Origin: Mycobacterium gordonae
GTDB taxonomy: Bacteria; Actinomycetota; Actinomycetes; Mycobacteriales; Mycobacteriaceae
Assembly (NCBI RefSeq): GCF_002101675.1
Contig: NZ_LQOY01000197.1
Location: 28,936-92,935 of the forward strand
Length of the DNA: 64,000 bases
Direction: 5' to 3'
The translations under genes were made by a program, and so were the position numbers. Shown in pieces: positions 54,910 through 64,000 of the stretch. How positions within the stretch are numbered: the first letter of the stretch is position 1; every line of letters starts with the position of its first letter. The notes under the pieces were generated by a model. That model was not told where the DNA came from. It ran no database searches and saw only the letters and a list, made by a program, of their open reading frames with translations.

Positions 54910-55106
54910 GTCGCCACAGGCGAGTGAGGACGGCAAGCGCGGCACGTGCCGTGGCGATCGCTAGCCCGGCCGTGTCGATCGCCCGCGCGGCGAAGCCGGG
55001 CGCAGCGGGTCGACACGATCCGCTTCAGCCGGGCGCTGGGGGCACCTCCCGCTTGCGGGGGACGGGTCGCCACCGTCGAGTCGGACCGGAGCGAGGCGAA
55101 ATATGA
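54906..55106 (+). CDS. 66-residue inserted ORF between pbpA and pknA, possibly MIRU-like
   Basis: Starts at ATG 54906 overlapping the pbpA stop (ATGA) and ends with TGA overlapping the pknA ATG (ATGA 55103). The product is basic and Ala/Arg/Gly-rich (MSRHRRVRTASAARAVAIAS and onward) with no recognised domain. In M. tuberculosis pbpA and pknA overlap directly, so about 197 bases have been inserted in exact register for coupling. It may be a translated linker without function of its own. Confidence 0.55.
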   Translation: MSRHRRVRTASAARAVAIASPAVSIARAAKPGAAGRHDPLQPGAGGTSRLRGTGRHRRVGPERGEI

Positions 55107-56343
55107 GTCCCCGCGTTGGGGTGACGCTGTCCGGCCGGTATCGGCTGCAGCGGCTCATCGCCACCGGTGGCATGGGCCAGGTGTGGGAGGCGGTGGACAG
55201 CCGCCTGGGCCGGCGCGTCGCGGTCAAGGTGCTCAAGCAGGAGTTCTCGCAGGACCCGGAGTTCATCGAGCGGTTCCGCGCTGAGGCCCGTACCACCGCC
55301 ATGCTCAACCATCCCGGCATCGCCCAAGTCCACGACTACGGCGAGAGCGCGATGGACGGCGAGGGCCGCACGGCCTACCTGGTGATGGAGCTGGTCAACG
55401 GCGAGCCGCTGAACTCGGTGCTCAAGCGCACCGGGCGGCTGTCGCTGCGGCACGCGCTGGACATGCTCGAGCAGACCGGTCGCGCGTTGCAGGTCGCGCA
55501 CGCCGCCGGCCTGGTGCACCGCGACGTCAAGCCGGGCAACATCCTGATCACGCCCACCGGGCAGGTGAAGATCACCGACTTCGGCATCGCCAAGGCCGTC
55601 GACGCGGCACCGGTGACCCAGACCGGCATGGTGATGGGCACCGCGCAGTACATCGCTCCCGAACAGGCGCTCGGTCATGACGCCACCCCGGCCAGTGACG
55701 TCTATGCACTGGGAGTCGTTGGCTACGAAGTCGTTTCGGGTAAGCGGCCGTTCACCGGCGACGGCGCCCTGACCGTGGCGATGAAGCACATCAAGGAGCC
55801 GCCGCCACCGCTGCCCGCCGACCTGCCGCCCAATGTCCGGGAACTGATCGAGATCACGCTGGTCAAGAACCCCAGCCAGCGCTACCGCAGCGGCGGGCCG
55901 TTCGCCGACGCGGTGGCCGCCGTGCGGGCCGGGCGCCGTCCGCCGCGACCCAGCCAGTCACCGCCGCCGGGGCGCGCTGCCCCCGCGGCCATCCCGTCGG
56001 CCACCCCCGCCAGGATCGCGCCGGCTCCGGCCACCCGGACCACGGCGCCGCGCCGGGCCGCCGGGCACCGGCCACCCGCTCGGCGGACGTTCTCGTCGGG
56101 CCAACGCGCGCTGCTGTGGGCTGCCGGCGTGCTCGGGGCGCTGGCGATCATCATCGCGGTGCTGATCGTGATCAACTCCAAGGCCGACAATCAGCCCTCG
56201 CCCCCGCCGACGGTCACCAACACCGGCAGCATCCAGACCGACGACTTCGGGCCCGCGCCGAATGCGGATCTCGACTGGACGGACAGCCCGCAAACCGGTA
56301 GGTCTGTACTGCACGCGTCGCTGGCCCGATTTGAGATACCGCG

Positions 56344-56347
<4 letters not shown>
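55103..56347 (+). CDS. pknA: serine/threonine protein kinase PknA
   Basis: A 414-residue membrane kinase. Kinase domain (residues 1-275): IATGGMGQVW glycine loop, VAVKVLKQEF lysine, HRDVKPGN catalytic loop, DFG, and TQTGMVMGTAQYIAPEQ activation segment. A Pro/Ala/Arg-rich juxtamembrane region follows, a transmembrane helix at about 333-357 and a short external tail. Phosphorylates division and wall proteins such as Wag31 and FtsZ. GAGGCGAAAT precedes ATG 55103. Slightly shorter than the 431 residues of H37Rv, from differences in the tail. Stop overlaps pknB. Confidence 0.97.
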
Positions 56348-58201
<1,854 letters not shown>

Positions 58202-58224
<23 letters not shown>

Positions 58225-58897
58225 CCCCCGCGTCGTTGGGAAAGTGCGGCCGGATCGCGGTGAGCACCTCGTTCTCCAGCCGGCGCACCAACGTGTCGTC
58301 GCGGGCCCAGCCGCAGTAGCTCAACCAGTTGGCCAGCATCCGGTGCCCGCCTTCGGTCAGGATCGACTCGGGGTGGAACTGGACGCCGTGGATCGGCAGC
58401 GAGGTGTGCCGCACGGCCATGATCACCCCGCTCTGGGTGTGCGCGATGGCCTCCAGCTCGGCGGGCAACGACTCAGGCAGGATAGTCAGCGAATGATACC
58501 GGGTGGCCGTGAATGGGTCCGGAAGTCCTTGTAGCACACCGACATTGGCGTGGAACACACTGCTGGTCTTGCCGTGCAGCAGCTCCGGCGCGCGATCGAC
58601 TGTGGCCCCGAAAGCCACCCCGATGGCCTGGTGTCCCAAGCAGACACCGAGCAGCGGTGTGTTCGCGGCCGCACACGCACGCACCAGAGGGATCGATGCG
58701 CCGGCCCGTTCCGGTGTGCCGGGTCCGGGGCTCAGCAGCACGCCGTCGAACTCGGCGGCTATGGCTTCGGGGCATTCGCGCCCTGTGAGCCTGGCGTCGT
58801 CGTTACGCCACACCGCAGCCTCGACGCCCAGCTGGCCCAGGTATTGCACCAGGTTGAACACGAAGCTGTCGTAGTTGTCGACGACGAGGATCCGCAT
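58202..58897 (-). CDS. trpG: glutamine amidotransferase component II of anthranilate/para-aminobenzoate synthase
   Basis: A 231-residue class I glutamine amidotransferase. It has ILVVDNYDSFVFNLVQYLGQLG, the oxyanion motif LLSPGPGTP, the nucleophile Cys in GVCLGHQ (residues about 83-89), and the catalytic His-x-Glu in VQFHPESI. It supplies ammonia from glutamine to TrpE or PabB. ATG 58897. Its last 23 bases overlap the pknB 3' end on the other strand. Confidence 0.94.
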
Positions 58898-58932
58898 CGT
58901 GACAGGTTACCGTCCGCCCCCGGGTGCTGCCG

Positions 58933-59676
58933 TCAGTAGCCGATCGGGCCGATGGGCTGCGCGAAGTGCAGCCGAACCGGTTCAGCATGCCCGACGACGG
59001 CGACATCGGGCTTGACGTCCTCCCGGTAGCCCAGCCCGAACCGGACGACGTACTGCTTGTAGAGCGTCACCAGGGGAGCGGCCCCCAGGGCGGCTTGCAT
59101 GGCCGTGGCGTTGCCGATCGCGGTGATGGAATACGGCGGGCTGTAGGTGCGGCCGTTGAGCAGCAGCGTATTGCCGACGCAGCGGACCACCGAGGTGGCG
59201 ATGATCCGCTGGTCCTGCATCTGTATCGCCTCCGCACCGGCGCTCCACAATGCGTTGAGCACACCGTCGATGTCCTGCTGGTGCACCACCAGGTCATCGG
59301 GTGTGGCATCGCGCGGGAATCGCCCGTTGGCGTCACGCTGGGCGTCGTTGAGGACGACGACCAGGCCGGGGCCGTGCACGGGGTTCATGTCCGCATCGCC
59401 GGCCAGTTCGGCGGCCCGCTTGAGCATGGCCTTGAGCGCGACGTCCGAGGACCGCCCGTGCGCGGCGTCGATCTTGCGGGTGAGCGCTTCCCGCTCGGCA
59501 TCCAGGTGCCCGACCGAGGAGCGCGTCTCCCGCACCAGATCGACCAGGCGGGGCGCATCGCTGCGGCGGATCTCCGCGCCGCCGGAGACCCCGTGCGTGG
59601 CAGCCAACAGCAGTCCGGCCAGCAGACACACCAACGGGACACCGAAGCGCCACGGCGAGCGGCGCCGATCGATCAT
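58933..59676 (-). CDS. DUF881 membrane-anchored protein, Rv0012-like
   Basis: A 247-residue protein. It has a basic start and one hydrophobic helix (about 10-27), a short coiled coil (VRETRSSVGHLDAEREALTRKIDAA), and the DUF881 extracytoplasmic domain (GPGLVVVLNDA, LVVHQQDIDGVLNALWSAGAEAIQMQDQRI). The family is found near division genes in actinobacteria; biochemical role unknown. AGGAGACACC precedes ATG 59676. Divergent from crgA. Confidence 0.9.
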   Translation of the reverse strand: MIDRRRSPWRFGVPLVCLLAGLLLAATHGVSGGAEIRRSDAPRLVDLVRETRSSVGHLDAEREALTRKIDAAHGRSSDVALKAMLKRAAELAGDADMNPVHGPGLVVVLNDAQRDANGRFPRDATPDDLVVHQQDIDGVLNALWSAGAEAIQMQDQRIIATSVVRCVGNTLLLNGRTYSPPYSITAIGNATAMQAALGAAPLVTLYKQYVVRFGLGYREDVKPDVAVVGHAEPVRLHFAQPIGPIGY

Positions 59677-59774
59677 GGTGTCTCCTGTGGGCTAGTCTCG
59701 TATCCGAGCTCTACCTGCATGCAACCGTAATCGTTGCACCCGTCCCGCTTGTTGTTGAGGTATCAGAGGTACAC

Positions 59775-60056
59775 ATGCCCAAGTCGAAGGTCCGCAAGAA
59801 GAACGACTTCACCGTCAGCGCGGTCAGCCGCACCCCGGTGAAGGTGAAGGTCGGGCCGTCGAGCGTGTGGTTCGTCGCCTTGTTCATCGGTCTGATGCTG
59901 ATCGGCCTCGTCTGGTTGATGGTTTTCCAGCTCGCGGCCTACGGGCCCCAGGCGCCGGCAGCGCTGCACTGGATGGCGGAACTGGGTCCGTGGAATTACG
60001 CGATCGCGTTCTCGTTCATGATCACCGGGTTGTTGCTGACGATGCGCTGGCACTGA
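59775..60056 (+). CDS. crgA: cell division protein CrgA
   Basis: A 93-residue septation protein of the exact mycobacterial length. It has a basic cytoplasmic N-terminus MPKSKVRKKNDFTV and two transmembrane helices (about 31-53 and 68-89). It recruits FtsI and other divisome parts and interacts with CwsA, also encoded in this window. ATG 59775 follows AGGTACAC. Confidence 0.96.
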   Translation: MPKSKVRKKNDFTVSAVSRTPVKVKVGPSSVWFVALFIGLMLIGLVWLMVFQLAAYGPQAPAALHWMAELGPWNYAIAFSFMITGLLLTMRWH

Positions 60057-60140
60057 GCGGCCGCAACGGGTATTCACGAGCGCGTAATGCATTCATTCTG
60101 CGGTGGTTCGGCGAGCGCGCCAGCAACCTTCTGCTCACCC

Positions 60141-60158
60141 AATCACACGCGTGTGATT
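60141..60158. promoter_or_regulatory. 18-base perfect palindrome AATCACACGCGTGTGATT
   Basis: Fully self-complementary, centred between crgA and the next gene. It could be an operator or, as RNA, a short hairpin. The lack of a loop argues against a terminator. Confidence 0.5.
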
Positions 60159-60180
60159 CATCCCCACTGTTGATAGCGTC

Positions 60181-60189
60181 TGTGGATAA
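60181..60189 (-). promoter_or_regulatory. perfect DnaA box upstream of the Rv0010c-like gene
   Basis: TGTGGATAA is the exact complement of the DnaA box TTATCCACA. It lies 36 bases before ATG 60225 and a few kb from the presumed oriC. Confidence 0.5.
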
Positions 60190-60224
60190 CCGTATCTACC
60201 GTGGTAAGGGGGGCGCGGTAGCAC

Positions 60225-60638
60225 ATGCAGCAAACTGAGTGGGCGCCGCAGACGGCGGGAATCGCTGGTTGTGGGATCGCGGGTGCCGTGCTGGCTATCA
60301 CGACTGTGACGCTGGTCACAGACCCGCCGGGCCGGGTTATCGCGGGGATCGCGGCGGTGGGTTTGCTCTTGTTTGCCATGGCCTCGTGGCGCGCACGGCC
60401 CAAGCTGGCAATCACGTCCGAGGGTTTGGCGGTGCGCGGCTGGTTCCGCACGCAGGTGTTGCGCCGGGACGTCATCAAGATCATCCGCATCTCGGAGTTC
60501 CGCCGACACGGGCGCAGGGTCCGTCTGCTGGAGCTTGAAACCGTCGACGGCGGGCTGCTCATCCTGTCCCGCTGGGATCTGGGCACCGACCCGTTAGAGG
60601 TGCTGGACGCGCTCACCGACGCCGGTTACGCGGGATAG
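60225..60638 (+). CDS. PH-like domain membrane protein, Rv0010c-like
   Basis: A 137-residue protein with two N-terminal transmembrane helices (about 10-30 and 36-55) and a C-terminal beta-rich PH-like domain (RPKLAITSEGLAVRGWFRTQVLRRDVIKIIRI, then LLELETVDGGLLILSRWDLG). Conserved near oriC in mycobacteria; function unknown. The upstream gap holds an 18-base palindrome and a DnaA box. Confidence 0.85.
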   Translation: MQQTEWAPQTAGIAGCGIAGAVLAITTVTLVTDPPGRVIAGIAAVGLLLFAMASWRARPKLAITSEGLAVRGWFRTQVLRRDVIKIIRISEFRRHGRRVRLLELETVDGGLLILSRWDLGTDPLEVLDALTDAGYAG

Positions 60639-60796
60639 CTTTCCGGTCCTTGCCTGGCCGCGAGCGCGCGCTTACCTGGCCTGTCTTGCGCCCGGCGAGC
60701 GTGCGCGTTTGTACATCGACACGCCGCTACGACCGGCATTATGTGCACGCTCGGCGGCGGGACGCCCGCGCCGGTCGCTCGCGGCGGCGGCTGGTG

Positions 60797-61345
60797 TCAG
60801 GAAATGGTGATCGACTCGATGACAACCGGGTTGGTGGGCCGGTCGCTGCCATCAGTGGGCGTGGTGGCGATCGCGTCGACGACACCCTGTGAGTCGGGGT
60901 CGATGACCTCACCGAAGATGGTGTGGCGCCGGTTCAGGTGCGGAGTCGGGCCGACGGTGATGAAGAACTGGGAGCCGTTGGTGCCCGGGCCGGCGTTGGC
61001 CATCGCGAGCAGGTACGGACGGTCGAACTGCAGCTCGGGGTGGAACTCATCGGCAAACTTGTAGCCGGGGCCGCCGCGGCCGGTGCCGGTGGGGTCACCG
61101 CCCTGGATCATGAAGCCCCGGATCACCCGGTGGAAGACCGCGCCATCGTAGAACGGGCCCGACGGACCGCCCGAGGCGTTCTGAGTGGAGTACTCCTTGG
61201 TGCCCTGCGCCAGGCCGACGAAGTTGGCGACGGTCTTGGGCGCGTGGTTCCCGAACAGGGCGACCTTGATGTCTCCGCGATTGGTGTGCAGCGTGGCGGT
61301 AGCGGTCTGAATGGGGCTGTTAGTCACGGGACCACAGTCTGCCAT
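60797..61345 (-). CDS. ppiA: cyclophilin-type peptidyl-prolyl cis-trans isomerase A
   Basis: A 182-residue cyclophilin, the same length as M. tuberculosis PpiA. It has ATLHTNRGDIKVALFG, AVFHRVIRGFMIQGGDPTGTGRGGPGY (Arg, Phe, Gln of the active site), MANAGPGTNGSQFFIT and HTIFGEVID. It speeds proline isomerisation in protein folding. ATG 61345 gives the conserved MADCGPVTNSP start. Confidence 0.97.
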   Translation of the reverse strand: MADCGPVTNSPIQTATATLHTNRGDIKVALFGNHAPKTVANFVGLAQGTKEYSTQNASGGPSGPFYDGAVFHRVIRGFMIQGGDPTGTGRGGPGYKFADEFHPELQFDRPYLLAMANAGPGTNGSQFFITVGPTPHLNRRHTIFGEVIDPDSQGVVDAIATTPTDGSDRPTNPVVIESITIS

Positions 61346-61469
61346 TACGCGGCTGCTGCCCTCACACCCGGTGCCGTCGGCGGCACGCCAGGAGCCACGC
61401 TCTAGCCCCGGGACCCCGGGACCTGATAGGACTGCGTAAGACTTCGAGCGGTACATCGAAAGGCGGCAG

Positions 61470-61898
61470 ATGAGCCAGAAGGCGGAAGCCACGTTGACCC
61501 CACGCGAGCGACTGACCCGTGGCCTGACCTACACGGCGGTGGGACCCGTGGATGTCACTCGCGGCGTGGTGGGCCTCGGGGTCCAGTCAGCCCACTCCAC
61601 CGCGACGGAAGTCCGCCGCCGCTATCGGGAGGGCCGGCTGGCACGGGAGCTCGCGGCCGCTCAGGAAACGCTCGGCCAGGAGCTGGCCGCCGCGCAGGAA
61701 GTGGTCGCCAGTCTGCCCCAGCTGCTGCAGGACGCCCGCCGCAATCAGCGCCGCAGCAAGAAGCCGTGGCTGATCGCGGGGGCGGCGACCGTCGTAGTGC
61801 TGGCCGGAGGTGCGGTCGCCTTCAGCGTGGTGCGGCGCTCGTCGAAGCCGGAGCCTTCGCCGCGTCCGCCGAGTGTGGATGTGCAGCCGCGCCCGTAG
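61470..61898 (+). CDS. cwsA: cell wall synthesis protein CwsA
   Basis: A 142-residue protein. Cytoplasmic part with PRERLTRGLTYTAVGPVDVTRGVVGLGVQSAHS, a helical heptad segment (LARELAAAQETLGQELAAAQEVV), one transmembrane helix (about residues 100-120) and a short Pro-rich external tail. In mycobacteria CwsA (Rv0008c) binds CrgA and Wag31 and is needed for normal wall growth and shape. GAAAGGCGGCAG precedes ATG 61470. Confidence 0.93.
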   Translation: MSQKAEATLTPRERLTRGLTYTAVGPVDVTRGVVGLGVQSAHSTATEVRRRYREGRLARELAAAQETLGQELAAAQEVVASLPQLLQDARRNQRRSKKPWLIAGAATVVVLAGGAVAFSVVRRSSKPEPSPRPPSVDVQPRP

Positions 61899-62041
61899 GC
61901 GTAGGCCCGGAACCCGCCTATTTAAGTAGTCAAGTACTCAAGCCGCGCTTCGTGCGGAGGCTGATGCTTCATCCGCGTGGGACGCAACGCTGCGCGACGG
62001 TCTCACCGACCCGAACTTGACCAACAATAGGGCGGACAGAC

Positions 62042-64000
62042 ATGTCACTGTTGATCGTGACACCCGATGTATTGTCTTCGGCGGCAAGGGATTTGGCTGC
62101 CATCCAGGCATCACTCAGCGCCGCCAACGGGACGGCGTTCGCGGACACGACACCAATGCTGGCGGCGGGCACCGATGAGGTATCGACGGCCATCGCAGCC
62201 CTGTTCTCCGCGCACGGCCAGGAATATCAGGCGCTGAGCTCCCAAGTGGAGACGTTTCACGAAGGATTCCTGCGTGCCTTGGCTGCGGGCGCCGCCTCCT
62301 ATACCGGCGCGGAGGCGGCCGCCGCCGCGCCTCTGCAGAGCCTGCTCGACGCGGTCAACGCTCCCTTCCTGAACCTGACCGGTCGTCCGCTGATCGGCGA
62401 CGGCGCCGACGGCGCCGCCGGTTCGGGACAGCCCGGCGGGGCGGGCGGGATCCTGAGGGGCAATGGCGGCGACGGCGGTTCCGGTGCTCCCGGTGGACCC
62501 GGCGGCAATGGCGGGTCGGCCGGACTGTTCGGCCGCGGCGGAACCGGTGGGGCCGGCGGGGCCGCGGCCAGCGCCGGCGCGACGGGAGGCAACGGTGGGG
62601 CCGGTGGCAGCGGTGGGTACTTGGCCGGTGCCGGCGGCAACGGCGGGGCCGGCGGTGCCGGCGGAGCCGGTGCGATCGGCATCGCGGCTGGAACCGGCGG
62701 ACTCGGCGGCAACGGCGGACCGAATATGGCAATCGGCGGCATCGGCGGCATCGGCGGCAACGGGGGCCCGGGCGGAACGGGCGGAGCCGGCGCACCCGGT
62801 GCCGCGGCCGCCGTGGCAGGAGCAACCGGTGATCCCGGTTCCGTCGGCGGTGCTGGAGGAGCAGGCGGTGCGGGCGGTGCCAGCAACGCTTTACTGCTGG
62901 GGTCCGGCGGCAGCGGCGGTACCGGCGGGATGGGCGGCCCAGGAGGACAGGGCGGGGACGGCGGCAGCGGGGTCGGCCATGGCGTTGACGGTGGGGCGGG
63001 CGGCAGCGGTGGCACCGGAGGTGACGCCGGTGCCGGTGGGCCAGGGGGTCGCGTAGCCGGGTTGTTCAGCTCGACGGGTCATACGGGTAACGCGGGCGGT
63101 GGCGGCACCGGAGGAACCGGTGGCACCGGCGGAGCCGGTGATGCTGGGACCAACGCGGCGGCCGGCACAAACACAGGTGGGACCGGTCATGCCGGCGGTG
63201 CCGGCGGACCGGGCGGGACCGGGGGCAGCGCAGGCGTCGGCGGCACCAACGGCACCGGGGGCACCGGCGGCCTCGCCGGAGCCGGCGGCACCGGCGGGAA
63301 CGGCGGCTCAGGTGTGGGGCTTGGTGTGGACGGCGGCAACGGCGGCACCGGAGGCGTCGGCGGTAGGGCCGGGGACGGCGGTGCGGCCGGGACTGGCGCC
63401 GGAGCCGCCGGCCACGCGGGCCATTCCGGGACCGGCGGCGCGGGCGGTGCCGGGGGAATGGGCGGCGCCGGCGCCAACGGCGTAGACGACGACGGCACCA
63501 GCGCGGGCGGCAAGGGCCGCAACACCTTCACCGTTGGCCATACCGCCGGCAACGGCGGCAACGGCGGAGCGGGAGGCAGCGGCGGCGCGGGCGGCATGAT
63601 CGGTCCCGGCGGCACAGGTGGTGACGGCGGTCACGCTGGCAACGGCGGCAACGGCGGGGCGGGCGGAAATGCGGTCGCTGGCGCGATCAACGGTAGTGGC
63701 GGCCGCGGCGGCGATGGCGGCTACGGCGGTTTCAGCGCCACCGGCGCCTCCGATGACGGCGGGAACAACGCCGGAAACGGCAGCAACGGCGGCAACGGCG
63801 GCCGGGGTGGCGATGGCGGCGCAGCCGGAAACGGTGGCACGGGCGGCCTTGCCGGCAGCGGCGGCGACGGCGGCCGGGGCGCAAACGGCGGACAAGGCGG
63901 CTACACAACCGTGACCGGCAGCACCGCCGGCAGCGGCGGACAGGGCGGACAGGGTGGACAAGGCGGCCTCGGCGGCGGGGGTCCGATCGGGGGCCATGGC
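62042..64000 (+). CDS. PE_PGRS family protein (3' end beyond the window)
   Basis: 653 codons are visible and no stop is reached. Residues 1-95 form the PE domain (MSLLIVTPDVLSSAARDLAAIQASL, AALFSAHGQEYQALSSQVETFHEGF). A conserved linker follows (LLDAVNAPFLNLTGRPLIGDGADGAAG), then a PGRS tract of Gly-Gly-x and Gly-Asn-Gly-Gly repeats. PE_PGRS proteins are exported by ESX-5 and sit at the cell surface. Not at this position in H37Rv, where tRNA genes and gyrA follow cwsA. Confidence 0.96.
   Translation, partial: MSLLIVTPDVLSSAARDLAAIQASLSAANGTAFADTTPMLAAGTDEVSTAIAALFSAHGQEYQALSSQVETFHEGFLRALAAGAASYTGAEAAAAAPLQSLLDAVNAPFLNLTGRPLIGDGADGAAGSGQPGGAGGILRGNGGDGGSGAPGGPGGNGGSAGLFGRGGTGGAGGAAASAGATGGNGGAGGSGGYLAGAGGNGGAGGAGGAGAIGIAAGTGGLGGNGGPNMAIGGIGGIGGNGGPGGTGGAGAPGAAAAVAGATGDPGSVGGAGGAGGAGGASNALLLGSGGSGGTGGMGGPGGQGGDGGSGVGHGVDGGAGGSGGTGGDAGAGGPGGRVAGLFSSTGHTGNAGGGGTGGTGGTGGAGDAGTNAAAGTNTGGTGHAGGAGGPGGTGGSAGVGGTNGTGGTGGLAGAGGTGGNGGSGVGLGVDGGNGGTGGVGGRAGDGGAAGTGAGAAGHAGHSGTGGAGGAGGMGGAGANGVDDDGTSAGGKGRNTFTVGHTAGNGGNGGAGGSGGAGGMIGPGGTGGDGGHAGNGGNGGAGGNAVAGAINGSGGRGGDGGYGGFSATGASDDGGNNAGNGSNGGNGGRGGDGGAAGNGGTGGLAGSGGDGGRGANGGQGGYTTVTGSTAGSGGQGGQGGQGGLGGGGPIGGHG
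62420..64000 (+). repeat. PGRS repeat tract
   Basis: Imperfect tandem units of the GGCGGCAACGGC or GGCGGNGCC kind, coding almost solely Gly, Ala, Asn, Asp, Thr and Ser, continuing to the window edge. The reverse strand accordingly reads as spurious Pro/Ala-rich frames. Confidence 0.93.

Noticed and set aside
62299..63997. Long minus-strand Pro/Ala-rich open frames
   Set aside because: They are the antisense of the PGRS Gly-repeat tract and have no start signals of their own.

Overview
The window is high-GC actinobacterial DNA from a Mycobacterium, most likely a slow grower. A PE_PGRS gene, a PPE-PPW gene, and the near-complete cell-division, cell-wall and signalling cluster that flanks oriC in M. 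tuberculosis are all present. Relative to H37Rv the window is inverted. Reading rightwards, homologues of dnaB/Rv0058 through cwsA/Rv0008c appear in the known order, so oriC should lie a few kb beyond the right edge. Homologies were recognised by eye from protein sequence, not by database search.

Layout. (1) 1-13.1 kb is accessory metabolism and regulation: an acyl-CoA ligase convergent with an aldehyde dehydrogenase across a strong terminator, a PucR-type regulator, TspO, a divergent MerR/SnoaL-SDR unit with twin operators, a glycerolipid-type acyltransferase, and a SIR2-domain, defence-like gene beside dnaB. A 201-bp direct repeat, containing the last codons and downstream DNA of the pucR gene, occurs at 4978-5178 and 8964-9164. 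(2) 13.2-22.1 kb is core: dnaB (intein-free), a DnaA-box-rich gap, the rpsF-ssb-rpsR-rplI operon, then a coupled DUF5318-ponA1-glycosyltransferase-PfpI chain. (3) 22.2-38.2 kb is the Rv0048c-Rv0036c block: padR-ino1, hydrolase, LLM oxidoreductase, GntR, MarR, SDR, leuS, mtc28, small membrane genes, a sterol desaturase-like gene, YqgE, MFS, and a TIGR03084 protein. (4) 38.3-47.8 kb is a second accessory block in the place of H37Rv Rv0021c-Rv0035. It holds a decayed PPE-like gene, acyl-CoA dehydrogenase, pirin, GNAT, a PPE gene with an IdeR-type iron box, a YdeI-like protein, vapBC, amt, and a low-GC island ending at tRNA-Leu(CAG). The island carries a 52-residue lipoprotein gene too short for ordinary gene calling. 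(5) 48.1-58.2 kb is the fhaA-fhaB-pstP-rodA-pbpA-pknA-pknB operon, joined almost throughout by 4-bp start/stop overlaps. It has MIRU-like insertions between fhaB and pstP and a 66-codon inserted ORF between pbpA and pknA. (6) 58.2-64 kb: trpG, a DUF881 gene, crgA, a PH-like membrane gene, ppiA, cwsA, and a PE_PGRS gene running off the end.

How they work together. FhaA/FhaB read phosphothreonine marks laid down by PknA/PknB and removed by PstP. RodA, PbpA, PonA1, CrgA and CwsA are the wall-elongation and division machinery these kinases control. The most unusual items are the SIR2 gene at the dnaB-side variable site, the two operon-junction insertions that preserve translational coupling, the tiny lipoprotein in the low-GC island, the long direct repeat, and the DnaA-box cluster upstream of dnaB.
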